A DNA stretch of 5,987 nt, taken from DASWHD01 sp036393335. Its GTDB lineage: Bacteria; CG2-30-53-67; CG2-30-70-394. Made by a program: the position numbers and the translations under genes. A model generated the notes under the pieces. It ran no database searches and was not told the origin of the DNA. It saw nothing but the letters and a program-made list of their open reading frames with translations. Numbering within the stretch: position 1 is the stretch's first letter; each line of letters opens with the position of its first letter. Of the stretch, positions 1 through 4,750 are shown one piece after another. The stretch is taken from positions 1-5,987 of the forward strand of contig DASWHD010000039.1 of assembly GCA_036393335.1 (NCBI GenBank), read 5' to 3'.

Positions 1-2
1 AG

Positions 3-371
3 CACGCCGAGGAGGTCGCCACGTTCCACGCCGAGAAGTTCACAACCGCCGAGCTGTACTCGTGGATGCAGGCCGAGCTGTCACGAATCCACTACGACGC
101 CTACAAGCTGGCGTTCGATCTCGCCAAGCGGACCGAGGCAACCCTCGCGTGGGAGTTGATGCGGCCCGAGTTCGACGATCTGCACGTGATCGGGTTCAAC
201 TACTGGGACGGCGGCCGCAAGGGGCTGCTCTCCGGCGAGGCGCTCTACCTGGGCGTCAAGCGCATGGAGATGGCCTATCACGAGCACAACCTGCGGGAGT
301 ACGAGCTCAAGCTTTACTTCGAGGACGCCAAGCTGAGTGACCTCTGGATTCCGGTGACCTGGAGTGGATAG
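3..371 (+). pseudogene. Tc toxin A subunit, 3' fragment with truncated C-terminus
   Basis: The frame is open from the left edge (first whole codon at 3) and gives 122 residues before TAG at 369-371. The text resembles the conserved C-terminal part of insecticidal Tc-complex A subunits (TcdA/TcA): ELYSWMQAEL, YKLAFDLAKRTE, FNYWDGGRKGLLSGE and MEMAYHEHNLREYEL are family hallmarks. In the family, TcA forms the pentameric pore and translocation channel, and this segment leads into the end that binds the TcB-TcC cocoon. Related proteins usually continue for well over a hundred residues after the REYEL block. Here the protein stops about 20 residues later with unrelated text (SDLWIPVTWSG). I therefore read it as truncated, probably non-functional for TcB docking, although the 5' end lies outside the window. 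No tcB or tcC gene follows. The fragment ends about 60 bp before the first attC site, so loss of its 3' end may be linked to cassette-array rearrangement (inference). Confidence 0.8.
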
Positions 372-428
372 GGACGCAGACTTGTATGGCCGCGACGAAA
401 GGCTCTGGGCGGTCAACCGGAGCGAGCG

Positions 429-490
429 CCGCCGAACAACCGGTTGCAGGGGACGGTCCGCTGCGCGGCCCGCCGCTGAACCGGAGCGTT
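429..490 (+). repeat. Integron attC site 1 (recombination half interrupted)
   Basis: This is an attC-like folded site. The left core is R'' gccgaac (431-437), then a 2-nt spacer, then arm ccggtt (440-445), an unpaired g (446) and cag (447-449). The right arm mirrors it as ctg-aaccgg (476-484), then a 3-nt spacer and GTT (488-490), the start of the R' core. The inner part, ggtccgc...gcggccc, can form an apical stem with one mismatch. A 6-bp stem, single extrahelical base and 3-bp stem beside an AAC/GTT pair is the known attC design recognised by integron integrase IntI. Directly after GTT the sequence becomes the inverted-repeat element at 491-659, and the expected R' continuation (agagc) reappears at 663. 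The site is thus split. The geometry is identical to attC 2. Confidence 0.82.
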
Positions 491-659
491 GAGGCTGTAG
501 AAAAACCTCCGGCGAGGAAAGAACTGATGAGTGCCGAAAAAATCGGCCCACCAGGATCGCCTGTATGCAATTTTCGAGGCATGGGGAGGGGTAAAGTGAT
601 CCCCAAAATCGAATTTCCAATACCCCTCCAGCGCCGTCGGGAGGTTTTTCTACAGCCTC
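491..659. mobile_element. MITE-like element with 20-bp terminal inverted repeats
   Basis: The left end gaggctgtagaaaaacctcc (491-510) is the perfect reverse complement of 640-659. The 169-bp unit is flanked on both sides by GTT (488-490 and 660-662), consistent with a 3-bp target duplication. It holds no credible gene. Internally, ggaggggta (585-593) pairs with tacccctcc (621-629), giving a nested hairpin. The inside looks more AT-rich than the flanking DNA. The ends resemble the GGCTGTTGAAAAA-type termini seen in some IS1182/IS5-like insertion sequences (from memory, not searched). I infer a non-autonomous derivative moved by a transposase encoded elsewhere. An alternative is a long structured extension of the attC site, which is less likely because the paired arms are perfect and lie outside the attC stem. 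Confidence 0.72.
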
Positions 660-694
660 GTTAGAGCGCACTTTCGCCATCCGTCGGTTCTGGC

Positions 695-700
695 TATAAT
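695..700 (+). promoter_or_regulatory. -10 box of the cassette-borne TA promoter
   Basis: A consensus TATAAT sits just inside the cassette. The -35 position (about 672-677, tttcgc) is poor. A start site 6-8 bases after the box would fall near 706-708, downstream of the ATG at 701 and just before the ATG at 710. If the box is used, translation would begin at 710 on a nearly leaderless message. No Shine-Dalgarno sequence precedes either ATG. Confidence 0.5.
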
Positions 701-1003
701 ATGGCCAAAATGCGATTTGAGATCGTCCTGGCACCCGAAGCCATCGAAGATCGTAAGAGACTGAAGGCAAATGTTTGGGCAGCGGTGAAGGAGGCTCTCG
801 AAACGCATTTGCGACACGAACCGACGAAGACCAGTCGAAGCAGGATCAAGCGGTTACGCGGGCTCGATCGCCCGCAGTACCGACTCAGGGGCGCGGAGGT
901 CCGTGTGTTTTACGACGTTGCGGGCTCCACCGTTGAGGTATTGGCGATCGTGCCCAAGTCGGAGGCAAATACATGGCTCGCCCAGTTCGGAAGTCCCCAA
1001 TGA
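701..1003 (+). CDS. RelE/ParE-family toxin of type II TA system
   Basis: The product is a small basic protein of 100 residues from ATG 701, or 97 residues (MRFEIVLAPEAI...) from ATG 710. Family features are the N-terminal strand and helix FEIVLAPEAIEDRKRL (6-21), the central IKRLRGLDRPQYRLR (49-63), the strand EVRVFYDV (66-73) and the C-terminal LAIVPKSEANTWL (81-93), which is typical of this RelE branch. RelE-type toxins generally cut mRNA in the ribosomal A site, while ParE relatives poison gyrase; the sequence alone does not settle which applies. The toxin is encoded first and its stop overlaps the antitoxin gene by 31 bp, so the two are translationally linked. The start is uncertain: TATAAT at 695-700 abuts ATG 701, which favours 710. 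Both genes lie in one integron cassette. The reading frame is intact. Confidence 0.88.
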   Translation: MAKMRFEIVLAPEAIEDRKRLKANVWAAVKEALETHLRHEPTKTSRSRIKRLRGLDRPQYRLRGAEVRVFYDVAGSTVEVLAIVPKSEANTWLAQFGSPQ

Positions 1004-1242
1004 AGGAAGTACCCTTGTCCGAGGTGAAGGACGCCCTGTCTCGCTTTTTGCGTGAGGCCGAGACTCAAGAAATTGTGATCACGCGCCACGGCAAACCGGC
1101 GGGTGTGCTCATCGGCTTCGAGACTGAGGACGACTGGTTCGACTACCGGCTCGAGAACGACCCTCGCTTCTTGCAGCGGATCGAGCGGGCGCGCCAAAGC
1201 CTACGCACCGGGCGTGGCGTCAAATTGGAAGACGTAAAGTAA
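973..1242 (+). CDS. Phd/YefM-family antitoxin
   Basis: The 89-residue partner of the preceding toxin. The N-terminal half carries the Phd/YefM DNA-binding fold: VPLSEVKDALSRFL (13-26), then EIVITRHGKPAGVLIGFE (33-50), whose ITRHGKP turn is diagnostic. The C-terminal half (DDWFDYRLENDPRFLQRIERARQSL) is charged and helical, as expected for the toxin-wrapping tail. In this family the antitoxin neutralises the toxin and represses the shared promoter. I chose start 973 because GGAGG (961-965) lies 7 nt upstream. The alternative ATG at 1000 overlaps the toxin stop as ATGA but has a weaker ribosome site. Placing the antitoxin second is the reverse of the usual relBE order and resembles higBA-type organisation. 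The stop lies just before the attC site, leaving almost no 3' untranslated DNA inside the cassette. Confidence 0.88.
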   Translation: MARPVRKSPMKEVPLSEVKDALSRFLREAETQEIVITRHGKPAGVLIGFETEDDWFDYRLENDPRFLQRIERARQSLRTGRGVKLEDVK

Positions 1243-1249
1243 CGGTGCG

Positions 1250-1318
1250 CTCTAACCACGTGGTCGAAAGCGACGCGCGGGAAGTGCGCCCGCACGGGCT
1301 TCACCACGGACGTTCGGC
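1250..1318 (+). repeat. Integron attC site 2
   Basis: This attC site ends the TA cassette. R'' ctctaac (1250-1256), 2-nt spacer, cgtggt (1259-1264), extrahelical c (1265) and gaa (1266-1268) pair with ttc-accacg (1300-1308). A 3-nt spacer and R' gttcggc (1312-1318) follow. An apical stem gcggg/cccgc (1277-1281, 1289-1293) closes the hairpin. Arm lengths, spacers and bulge position equal those of attC 1 although the arm sequences differ, the mark of sites conserved in structure rather than sequence. R' departs from the GTTRRRY consensus at its fourth base. R'' and R' do not match each other because R' belongs to the next cassette. Confidence 0.82.
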
Positions 1319-1357
1319 GGGCTCCAAAGCCCAAAAGGCGTCCGATTTGACGTCGTG

Positions 1358-1369
1358 GCGTCATGACGC
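1358..1369. promoter_or_regulatory. Palindrome upstream of the RHH antitoxin, candidate operator
   Basis: gcgtcatgacgc is a perfect 12-bp palindrome ending 15 bp before the antitoxin ATG at 1385. A second small palindrome, gacgtc, lies at 1349-1354. Ribbon-helix-helix antitoxins repress their own operons by binding short palindromes near the start, so this is a plausible autoregulatory site. A TTGACG at 1347-1352 could be a -35 element, but no good -10 follows at the right spacing. Confidence 0.4.
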
Positions 1370-1384
1370 AAAAGTGCCATCACT

Positions 1385-1618
1385 ATGAGCGCAACGCAAA
1401 AAAGAGCCACTGTGTACTTCGACCCCGACATCCATCGCGCGCTGCGGCTCAAGACGGCGGAGGTGGAACGCAGCGTGTCCGATCTCGTGAACGAGGCAGT
1501 CCAATTGGCGTTGGCCGAGGACGCGGAAGACCTCACCGCTTTCGAGGAGCGGGCACACGAACCGAATCTCGCCTGCGAAGATGTTGTCAGGGACCTGAAG
1601 CGGCGTGGCAAGATTTAA
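1385..1618 (+). CDS. Ribbon-helix-helix (ParD/CopG-like) antitoxin
   Basis: 77 residues. The N-terminal strand KRATVYFDPDI (7-17), then helix HRALRLKTAEVE, turn RSVSD and helix LVNEAVQLAL form a standard ribbon-helix-helix DNA-binding domain: two such chains pair their strands and insert them in the major groove. The acidic C-terminal part (AEDAEDLTAFEERAHEP..CEDVVRDLKRRG) fits a toxin-binding tail. It is followed, with a 14-bp overlap, by the start of a ParE toxin gene, the normal parDE order. The gene appears complete, but its toxin is truncated, so the protein may now be an orphan antitoxin and local DNA-binding protein. No Shine-Dalgarno sequence is seen before ATG 1385. Confidence 0.85.
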   Translation: MSATQKRATVYFDPDIHRALRLKTAEVERSVSDLVNEAVQLALAEDAEDLTAFEERAHEPNLACEDVVRDLKRRGKI

Positions 1619-1730
1619 GGTCGTCATCAAGCCGTCTGCCGTCGAGGAGATTGAGGCGGTCTCGCGCAAGAGTGACGCCCCATCCCTGTGCAGCTCTGGC
1701 CCTGTGCAGCTCTGGCTTCGCATAAGCTAA
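1605..1730 (+). pseudogene. ParE toxin, truncated remnant
   Basis: Starting at GTG 1605, overlapping the antitoxin end, the frame reads MARFKVVIKPSAVEEIEAVS and continues as RKSD. This is the typical first strand and helix of a ParE/RelE-fold toxin (usually about 90-100 residues). From about codon 25 (position 1677) the text becomes unrelated (APSLCSSGPVQLW...) and ends at TAA 1728-1730 after 41 residues. The break coincides with a 16-bp perfect tandem repeat at 1684-1715. The strands that form the toxin core and carry the key basic residues are missing, so the product should be inactive. It is too short to stand out as an ORF but is clear from context. Confidence 0.72.
1684..1715. repeat. 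Perfect tandem duplication, 2 x 16 bp
   Basis: The unit ccctgtgcagctctgg occurs at 1684-1699 and again at 1700-1715 with no mismatch. It lies immediately after the point where ParE similarity ends and therefore probably marks the recombination or repair scar that truncated the cassette. Confidence 0.9.
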
Positions 1731-1789
1731 CCCGCGTGGGAACCGAGGGGCAGCCTCCCGACGTGGGAGTCGTACTGTCTAAGCAGTGC

Positions 1790-2884
1790 TCACGGCGCGG
1801 CTGCGTCGCGGAGGGGCTGGCCGGACATGAGGCGCTCGTTGCCGCGCACCACCACGCGGTCCCCCGGTGCGAGGGGTTTCTCCAACCCTTCGACGGCAAA
1901 CCGTTCTCCGTCGCTGCTCAGCACCTGCACGGGGACGATGGCCGCCACATCTCCTTCCACTCGCACCACGTAGCCGCTGCCGTCCGGCCGTGGGACGAAG
2001 GCGTCCTTGGGAATCAGGGTGGCGTGGTCGCCATCGGCGCGGTGAAAGGTCGCCCGGGCGAGCATCCCGGCGAGGATCCGGCCATCCCGGTTGGGGATCG
2101 ACACCTCCACCGGGAAGGTGCGGGACGCGGGGTCACCGCGTGGCACGATGGCGCTCACCTTGCCGGTGAAGACCGACCCGGGGAGGGCGTCGAAGGCGAC
2201 CTCGACTACGTCTCCCAGATGGACGCCGGAGACCTCGCCCTCGGGCATCGGCACCATGGCGTGGACCACGGACAGGTCCGTGAGCTCCGACACCACCGCC
2301 CCCTCGGCGAGCCACGCACCGACCTCGGTGCGCTCCGCCGCCAACCGGCCGGAGAAGGGCGCACGCACCGTCATTCGTGCAAGGCGATCCTCCAAGAGGT
2401 CGACCGCGGCGTGGATTTGGCGTGCCTGCTGCTCCAGCGCGGCGACGTCGGCGCGCTTGGCCTGGAGTTCCTCCTCCGACACGAAATTCTCCGTGAACAG
2501 GCGCTCGGCGCGTTGCAGGTCGGCCTTCGCCTTCTCGATCCGCGCCTCCACCTCGCCCCCGCGGGCGCGCCCCTCCTCGATCTGCAGCGCCATCGGCGCG
2601 GTGCGCAGGCGCACCAGGGGATCACCCTCCTTCACTACCGCGCCCTTGCGCGCCTCCACCGCCTCCACCAGCCCGGCGACCTCGCTCGCGACCGCCACCG
2701 TGTAACGCGGTTGTGCGGTCCCGACCAGGGTGAGGGGCACGCGCACCTCCCCGCTCTCCACCGGCGCCGTGACCACCAGGGCAGGCGGCGGCCCCCCGGC
2801 GCCGGGCTTGTCCTCCCCCTCGGCGGCGGGAACGGCGGAGCAGAGGCAGAGAAGCAGGGCAGTCCAGGGGGCGAGGGTTCGCAT
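1790..2884 (-). CDS. Periplasmic adaptor subunit, HlyD/RND membrane-fusion family
   Basis: 364 residues, normal length for an AcrA/MexA-like adaptor, which bridges an inner-membrane pump and an outer-membrane channel. A signal peptide covers about 1-21 (LLLCLCSAVPAA). Next come a proline-rich linker, a first beta-barrel/lipoyl half (EVAGLVEAVEARKGAVVKEGDPLVRL, about 68-93), an alpha-helical hairpin (about 100-168, heptad-like with ERLFTENFVSEEEL at the tip), the returning lipoyl half (MTVRAPFSGRL, 171-181; VGAWLAEG, 188-195), a beta-barrel (about 200-280, including RTFPVEVSIPN) and a membrane-proximal domain ending GDRVVVRGNERLMSGQPL. ATG 2884 is the first ATG after an in-frame TAG upstream; no clear ribosome site is seen. 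Such genes are usually followed by an RND or ABC permease gene, but downstream on this strand lie only the oppositely oriented cassettes. The substrate cannot be inferred. Confidence 0.9.
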   Translation of the reverse strand: MRTLAPWTALLLCLCSAVPAAEGEDKPGAGGPPPALVVTAPVESGEVRVPLTLVGTAQPRYTVAVASEVAGLVEAVEARKGAVVKEGDPLVRLRTAPMALQIEEGRARGGEVEARIEKAKADLQRAERLFTENFVSEEELQAKRADVAALEQQARQIHAAVDLLEDRLARMTVRAPFSGRLAAERTEVGAWLAEGAVVSELTDLSVVHAMVPMPEGEVSGVHLGDVVEVAFDALPGSVFTGKVSAIVPRGDPASRTFPVEVSIPNRDGRILAGMLARATFHRADGDHATLIPKDAFVPRPDGSGYVVRVEGDVAAIVPVQVLSSDGERFAVEGLEKPLAPGDRVVVRGNERLMSGQPLRDAAAP

Positions 2885-3023
2885 GGGTTCGGGAGGCGCA
2901 ACGGCGGGAGCAAAAGGGGCCGCATCCTACCCTAACTCGCATTTCCACCACGAATTTGCTGCGCCCGCGCAACCGCCCGCATCTCCTGGCCCACCTCGTC
3001 CGAGTCCTCGGCCAGGGGTAGGA

Positions 3024-3038
3024 GCCGGTGGCACCGGC
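3024..3038. repeat. Small hairpin gccggt/accggc
   Basis: A perfect 6-bp stem with a 3-nt loop lies in the divergent intergenic region just before the larger REP-like hairpins. There is no T-run, so it is not a convincing terminator. Confidence 0.4.
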
Positions 3039-3060
3039 GATCCGCGCCCTCGGCGCGGCC

Positions 3061-3124
3061 GGCCTGCCTGCGGCAGGCAGGCCCTGCGGGCCGGGGTCGC
3101 CGGCCTGCCTGTCCGGTAGGCAGG
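3061..3124. repeat. REP-like pair of CCTGCCT hairpins
   Basis: Hairpin 1 is ggcctgcctg (3061-3070) with its exact complement caggcaggcc (3074-3083) around a cgg loop, a perfect 10-bp stem. Hairpin 2 is cctgcct (3104-3110) with aggcagg (3118-3124) around a 7-nt loop. Both share the CCTGCCT motif. Two related hairpins in tandem between divergent genes resemble REP/BIME-type extragenic palindromes, which often exist in many genomic copies and may be moved by RAYT transposases. They could also act as transcript-end or supercoiling sites. Whether they are multicopy cannot be judged from this window. Confidence 0.6.
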
Positions 3125-3341
3125 AGGGAGTCGGCGCCTACCGGTGGGGTGGTCAGGATCTGCGGTCGTTTGCGCGCTCGCGCGACGATCCCCGGGGAGA
3201 ATGCGAGCTAAGAGCCACCGTCCATCGCCAGCACCGGCGAGGTGCCGTGATGGCCCCGGCCCCCTCCCCTCTTGTTTTCTACTCACGGTCCACTGGTAGT
3301 GTCGGCGCGACCCGCCGCCTGCCTTGTGGACCGCATGTCGG

Positions 3342-3347
3342 TATAAC
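3342..3347 (+). promoter_or_regulatory. Weak -10-like box before the cytochrome gene
   Basis: TATAAC stands out in otherwise GC-rich DNA about 47 bp upstream of ATG 3394. No matching -35 is found at 17 bp (ctgcct). A TTGTGG lies only 12 bp away, too close for a standard sigma-70 promoter. This is only a candidate. Confidence 0.2.
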
Positions 3348-3393
3348 CGGGTCGGCCTCGCCAAGGTTTCCTCCCCCCCTCGACCCACGCAAG

Positions 3394-4695
3394 ATGCACT
3401 CGGTGCGCTCCCCCGTCCACGCCGTCTGGCTGCTGATCGTGACCCTCACCGCAGTGGTGGCCGCCCCGCGTGCGGCCGCCGACTGCACCGGGTGTCACGT
3501 CACCCTGAAGAAGAAGGCCGGAGTGGCCCACACGTACCGCGACTGGGAGCTCTCCAGGCATGCGGCAAAGGGGATCTCCTGCGTCAATTGTCACGGCGGA
3601 GATTCGGAGGCGGAGCTCGCCGACGAGGCCCATGTGCACATGGAGTTCTCCGGCGGTCCTCAAGCGATGAATGCGGCCCGGCGGCTGGTCCTCTCCCAGG
3701 GCTGCGGTAACTGCCACCACCGCGAGCGGGAGAGCTTTCGCAAGAGCCCGCACCAGCACGCCCTGGAGGCCGGACAGCCCGCCGCCGACTGCACCACCTG
3801 CCACGGCGTCCTCGGCACCCAGTCGCTCACCCTCCTGAACATTCGCGATGCCTGCAGCCAGTGCCACGGCGGCGGGGAGCTGGGCAGCGCCGTGGGCGTG
3901 GCACAGACCCTCATGGCGAACCTCCGTCGCGTCCGGACGGCCCTCACCCTGCCGGAGCCGGGGCAGCGCCTCGGGCTGGTCGAGGAACGAGAGGCGGAGA
4001 CCCCCGTGGCCACTGCGCTGGACGCCCTCCACGAGCTGAATCTCGACGCGGCGGGTCTCGGCCCGCCGGCCGAGCCGCCGCACTGCACCGGTTGTCACGC
4101 CGGCCTCCCACAGGACCCCGAGTGGGCCCATACCTACGACGACTGGGAGGAATCCTTGCACGCCTCCTTCGACATCTCCTGCGTCAACTGCCACGGGGGC
4201 GACGTGGAGGCCGAAGACGCCGATAGGGCCCACGCGGGGATGGTGTTCACCGCCGCAAATCGTTCCGAAGCCAATTACTTCAGCCTGGTCCTGGCCGAAG
4301 GGTGCGGTACCTGCCACCCCAACGAGATTGCCGGCTTCCGCGCCAGTGCCCACTACCGCGCCCTCAAGACCGGCAAACACGCGGCCGACTGTGCGACCTG
4401 CCACGGCGCGGTGGGTTCCCACGTCCTCACCCCGGAGACGATCACCGCCACCTGTCGCCGGTGCCACGCGGCGGATGCCCCGGGCACCACCGTCGGTGTC
4501 GCCCAGACCTTGCTGGAGTACACCCGCCGGGTACGGATGGCCCTGGTCTTCCCCGAGCCCGGCCAGAGCCTGCGCGGGGAGGAGCGAGAGCAGGTAGAAG
4601 AGGCGATCACCGCCGCCATGGCCGCGTGGCACGAGTTCAACCTGGAGGCGGTGGGCCTGGCCCTGGCCCACGGCACCGGGGTGATCGAACGATAG
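3394..4695 (+). CDS. Periplasmic decaheme c-type cytochrome, duplicated pentaheme module
   Basis: 433 residues with an N-terminal signal peptide (about 1-29, VWLLIVTLTAVVAAPRAAA), so the protein is exported and heme is attached in the periplasm. Ten CXXCH motifs start at residues 31, 63, 104, 133 and 154, then 231, 263, 304, 333 and 354: each motif recurs exactly 200 residues later. The modules share blocks such as AHTY-DWE-S-HA, SCVNCHGGD, VGVAQTL and LPEPGQ/FPEPGQ, and each ends in a heme-free helical segment with a (W/L)HE(F/L)NL motif. Conserved histidines (46/246, 56/256, 80/280, 120/320) are candidate distal ligands. The layout recalls NrfA/HAO/c554-like multiheme proteins, but I cannot assign an enzyme; electron transfer is the safest role. 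ATG 3394 was chosen because it directly precedes the signal peptide; the open frame extends to 3028 but that stretch does not look coding. No ribosome site is obvious. Confidence 0.9.
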   Translation: MHSVRSPVHAVWLLIVTLTAVVAAPRAAADCTGCHVTLKKKAGVAHTYRDWELSRHAAKGISCVNCHGGDSEAELADEAHVHMEFSGGPQAMNAARRLVLSQGCGNCHHRERESFRKSPHQHALEAGQPAADCTTCHGVLGTQSLTLLNIRDACSQCHGGGELGSAVGVAQTLMANLRRVRTALTLPEPGQRLGLVEEREAETPVATALDALHELNLDAAGLGPPAEPPHCTGCHAGLPQDPEWAHTYDDWEESLHASFDISCVNCHGGDVEAEDADRAHAGMVFTAANRSEANYFSLVLAEGCGTCHPNEIAGFRASAHYRALKTGKHAADCATCHGAVGSHVLTPETITATCRRCHAADAPGTTVGVAQTLLEYTRRVRMALVFPEPGQSLRGEEREQVEEAITAAMAAWHEFNLEAVGLALAHGTGVIER

Positions 4696-4732
4696 CCGCT
4701 GGCCGGTGAGGCGGCGACGCGCGGCAAAATAA

Positions 4733-4750
4733 GGCGTTGGCGCCCACGCC
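4733..4750. terminator. Hairpin after the cytochrome gene, possible terminator
   Basis: ggcgt (4733-4737) pairs with acgcc (4746-4750), and the inner ggcgcc is self-complementary, so the 18 bp form a near-palindrome about 40 bp after the cytochrome stop. A second hairpin, gccgct/agcggc, lies at 4817-4830. Neither has a following T-run, so intrinsic termination is uncertain. The rest of 4696-4886 shows no gene. Confidence 0.25.

Larger units (their letters stand above)
661..1312 (+). mobile_element. Integron gene cassette carrying a RelE/Phd toxin-antitoxin pair
   Basis: The left boundary gttagagcgcac (660-671) is the exact reverse complement of gtgcgctctaac (1245-1256), which begins the attC at the right end. 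Complementary cassette ends of this kind arise because the two ends join in the circular form to complete one attC (R'' ctctaac with R' gttagag). Cutting G^TT at both borders gives a 652-bp cassette. It contains its own -10 element, the toxin, the antitoxin and the terminal attC, all in the plus orientation as usual for cassettes. The flanking sequences ccgccgaac (429-437) and gttcggcgg (1312-1320) are also complementary to each other, as expected if the cassette entered an existing attC. Toxin-antitoxin cassettes are known to be common in integron arrays and are thought to stabilise them. Confidence 0.82.
1313..1676 (+). mobile_element. Second integron cassette, 3' end lost
   Basis: The segment begins at the recombination point of attC 2 and carries a ParD-like antitoxin followed by the start of a ParE toxin. 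No attC can be found after the toxin: I looked for a gccgaac-type R'' and an arm pair with the 6-bulge-3 geometry between 1677 and 1790 and found none. The cassette is therefore truncated at about 1677, where the toxin loses family similarity. Its orientation is the same as that of the first cassette. Confidence 0.6.
2932..3207 (-). pseudogene. Possible 3' remnant of a minus-strand gene
   Basis: One minus-strand frame is open from 3207 down to TAG at 2932-2934. Its last part reads RRCHRLLPLAEDSDEVGQEM and continues to GGNAS, which has the composition of a real protein end, possibly the last strand of a PAS-like sensor domain. Upstream, the same frame runs through the REP-like hairpins and turns into low-complexity Ala/Arg/Pro/Gly text, and no ATG start with a ribosome site is present. 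It may be a gene tail left after disruption by the repeats, or a chance open frame in GC-rich DNA. This is a weak call. The rest of the 2885-3393 intergenic stretch shows hairpins but no gene I can support. Confidence 0.22.

Noticed and set aside
386..664. Plus-strand 92-codon frame across attC 1 and the inverted-repeat element
   Set aside because: It follows structural DNA (attC arms and terminal repeats), has no ribosome site and no protein-like features.
81..770. Minus-strand open frame of 229 codons across the Tc fragment, attC and inverted-repeat element
   Set aside because: It spans three unrelated elements and its product has no recognisable domain.
1319..1332. gggct/agccc hairpin after attC 2
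   Set aside because: It is a short stem with a 4-nt loop and no T-run; it is more likely incidental at the cassette start.
1755..1769. ctccc/gggag hairpin after the adaptor stop as a terminator
   Set aside because: The stem is only 5 bp and no T-run follows on the minus strand.
1724..1790. Third attC starting at gctaac (1726-1731)
   Set aside because: No pair of arms with the 6-bulge-3 geometry and no GTT at the expected distance could be found.
1688..2935. Long plus-strand open frame of 415 codons
   Set aside because: It is the antisense shadow of the adaptor gene, with a His/Gly/Arg-rich low-complexity product and no domain, whereas the minus strand gives a full adaptor protein with signal peptide.
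3028..3393. N-terminal extension of the cytochrome frame
   Set aside because: The text is Gly/Arg/Pro-rich, crosses the REP-like hairpins and would bury the signal peptide; the start at 3394 is natural.
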